This document shows, in pieces, positions 5,929 to 6,996 of a stretch of DNA of 6,996 nt. Position numbers and translations under genes: made by a program. Location: positions 1-6,996 of the forward strand of contig JBHJHK010000239.1 of the NCBI GenBank assembly GCA_050330975.1, read 5' to 3'. The notes under the pieces were generated by a model. The model was not told the DNA's origin, searched no databases, and worked only from the letters and a program-made list of their open reading frames with translations. Position 1 is the first letter of the stretch, and every line of letters starts with the position of its first letter. Source of the stretch: JBHJHK01 sp050330975. Its GTDB lineage: Bacteria > Pseudomonadota > Gammaproteobacteria > Competibacterales > Competibacteraceae.

Positions 5929-5933
5929 AATGG

Positions 5934-6758
5934 TCAAGCTCGACGGCCCAGAAACAGTTGAGCCAGCCGCTCCCCCGGATCCTCGGCCCGCATAAAGGCC
6001 TCGCCGATCAAAAAGGCCCGGACGCCGTGGCGCTCCATCAACGCCACATCGTCGGGGGTTTGAATGCCGCTTTCGGTGACCAGCGTAGTGGCGAGGGGAA
6101 TTTGCGACACCAGGTCGAGGGTGGTCTCCAACCGCGTCTCAAAGGTGCGCAGATTGCGGTTGTTAATCCCCACCAAGGCCGGAGGCGGCACGAGGGCCAA
6201 GGCGCGGGCCAACTCGGCGCCGTCGTGAACTTCCAGCAGTACGTCCAGTTCGAGTTCGGCGGCCAGGGTGGCCAGGGTGGCCAGGACCCCGTCGGCCAAG
6301 GCGGCGGCGATGAGCAACACCGCATCGGCCCCCAGGCACCTCGCTTCCCAGACCTGGTATGGATCGACGGTAAAATCCTTGAGCAGCCCCGGCAAGTCAC
6401 AGGCTTGCCGCGCCATCTGCAAATGGGTGTCGTGACCCTGAAAAAAGGCCTCGTCGGTGAGGACCGACAGACAGGTGGCACCGGACCGGGCATAGCTTTT
6501 GGCGATGGCGGCGGGGTCGAAGGGGTCCCGCAATAGACCCTTGCTAGGCGAGGCCCGTTTGATCTCGGCGATCACCCCCCACCCGCCCGCCGCCACGGCG
6601 GCCTCGAGACGGCGGGCAAACCCCCGGGGGGGCGGAGTCTGGGCCGCCGCGTCCCGCAGGGATGCCATGGATCGCCGCCGACGGCGGGCAGCTACCTCAA
6701 GGTATTTGTGGTCCAAGATGCGCTGGAGGATGTCGGGGGGGTTGGCAGAAAAGGTCAT
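5934..6758 (-). CDS. trpC: Indole-3-glycerol phosphate synthase
   Basis: TrpC closes and decarboxylates CdRP to indole-3-glycerol phosphate, the step before tryptophan synthase. This 274-residue TIM barrel shows the complete catalytic set: EIKRASPSKG (65-74, with E65 and K67), LLKDFTVDPYQ (125-135, K127 as the probable general acid), LLEVH (174-178, E176), GINNRNLRTF (197-206, N200), VTESGI (227-232) and FLIGEAFMR (249-257). It lacks the C-terminal phosphoribosylanthranilate isomerase domain that is fused in E. coli TrpC, so trpF must be elsewhere. The ATG overlaps the trpD stop (ATGA), has no Shine-Dalgarno, and is probably reached by translational coupling. The N-terminus has an arginine run (25-29) typical of the family's basic helix. 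A small in-frame 9-bp tandem repeat lies in the LATLAT segment. Confidence 0.97.
   Translation of the reverse strand: MTFSANPPDILQRILDHKYLEVAARRRRRSMASLRDAAAQTPPPRGFARRLEAAVAAGGWGVIAEIKRASPSKGLLRDPFDPAAIAKSYARSGATCLSVLTDEAFFQGHDTHLQMARQACDLPGLLKDFTVDPYQVWEARCLGADAVLLIAAALADGVLATLATLAAELELDVLLEVHDGAELARALALVPPPALVGINNRNLRTFETRLETTLDLVSQIPLATTLVTESGIQTPDDVALMERHGVRAFLIGEAFMRAEDPGERLAQLFLGRRA
6261..6285. repeat. 9-bp tandem repeat inside trpC
   Basis: The unit GGCCAGGGT occurs twice (6261-6269 and 6270-6278), followed by seven matching bases of a third copy. On the coding strand it encodes the Leu-Ala-Thr repetition at residues 159-164. The unit is a multiple of three, so changes in copy number would keep frame. 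It is probably a local slippage product tolerated in a helix. Confidence 0.6.
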
Positions 6759-6996
6759 GGGGACGACGACGGGGCGTGCTCTTGGGTAAACGCGACCAGG
6801 CGCTCAAGGGTGTCCCGAGGGGCACCGCTGGCCATGGCGGCCTTGGCCCGCTCCACCCCCTCGCGGTGATTCTCCGCCAGACCGGCGACGTAGATGGCGG
6901 CACCGGCGTTGAGGGCGACGATGTCTCGGGCGGGGCCAGGGCGGTCTTCCAGGGCTTGGCGCAGCAGGACGAGACTCTCGGCGGGGGCATCCACCT
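6755..6996 (-). CDS. trpD: Anthranilate phosphoribosyltransferase, C-terminal end only
   Basis: TrpD transfers phosphoribose from PRPP to anthranilate, the second step of tryptophan synthesis. Only the last 79 residues are in the window. The coding sequence continues past the right edge; the GTG at 6994 is an internal valine codon, not a start. Family features visible are DAPAESL, the conserved ARDIVALNAGAAIYVAGLA helix region, and the closing GAPRDTLERLVAFTQ. The stop overlaps the trpC ATG by 4 bp (ATGA). A trpG gene is expected just outside the window, as in the common trpGDC arrangement, but is not seen. Confidence 0.95.
   Translation of the reverse strand, partial: VDAPAESLVLLRQALEDRPGPARDIVALNAGAAIYVAGLAENHREGVERAKAAMASGAPRDTLERLVAFTQEHAPSSSP

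Noticed and set aside
5752..5937. Longer L13 starting at 5937
   Set aside because: The extension has no L13 likeness, overlaps the trpC stop and spans the predicted promoter and leader; start at 5751 gives exactly the family length.

Overview
This window looks like an ordinary stretch of chromosome from a GC-rich gammaproteobacterium. It carries housekeeping metabolism and ribosomal protein genes plus one outer-membrane porin, so the organism is Gram-negative. The gammaproteobacterial placement is inferred from protein likeness (threonine dehydratase, RpiA, L13, S9) and from three gene pairings common in that class: 5-formyltetrahydrofolate cyclo-ligase with an EVE protein, trpD with trpC, and rplM with rpsI. 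I cannot name a genus. I see no mobile element, CRISPR array, tRNA, rRNA, phage gene or defence cassette.

Left part (1-1120, + strand): the 3' portion of a 5-formyltetrahydrofolate cyclo-ligase gene, whose start lies beyond the left edge, overlaps by 4 bp (ATGA) with an EVE-domain gene. The EVE gene converges with ilvA (1114-2652, - strand), and the two 3' ends overlap by 7 bp. ilvA encodes a full-length biosynthetic threonine dehydratase with two C-terminal regulatory domains.

Middle (2653-4917): a 125-bp divergent spacer with overlapping dyad symmetries separates ilvA from rpiA (2778-3440, + strand). rpiA converges on a porin gene (3510-4571, - strand). Between them lies a strong hairpin whose T tract serves the porin side. 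The porin has a good sigma-70-type promoter set in an AT-rich segment with A-tracts spaced near helical phase. That segment backs onto a classic intrinsic terminator that ends the ribosomal protein operon.

Right part (4918-6996, - strand): reading right to left, the order is trpD (C-terminal end only), trpC, rplM, rpsI. trpD and trpC overlap by 4 bp and are evidently co-translated in tryptophan synthesis. rplM and rpsI are 12 bp apart and form the conserved L13-S9 operon. This operon has its own candidate promoter and a leader containing a bulged hairpin, which could be a site of autogenous control.

The genes supply one-carbon folate, isoleucine, tryptophan, pentose phosphate and translation functions. 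I found no convincing undescribed system. The points most worth a second look are regulatory: the rplM leader hairpin, the porin promoter architecture and the rpiA/ilvA dyad. The trpC-rplM junction and the low-complexity 5' end of the cyclo-ligase gene also deserve checking.
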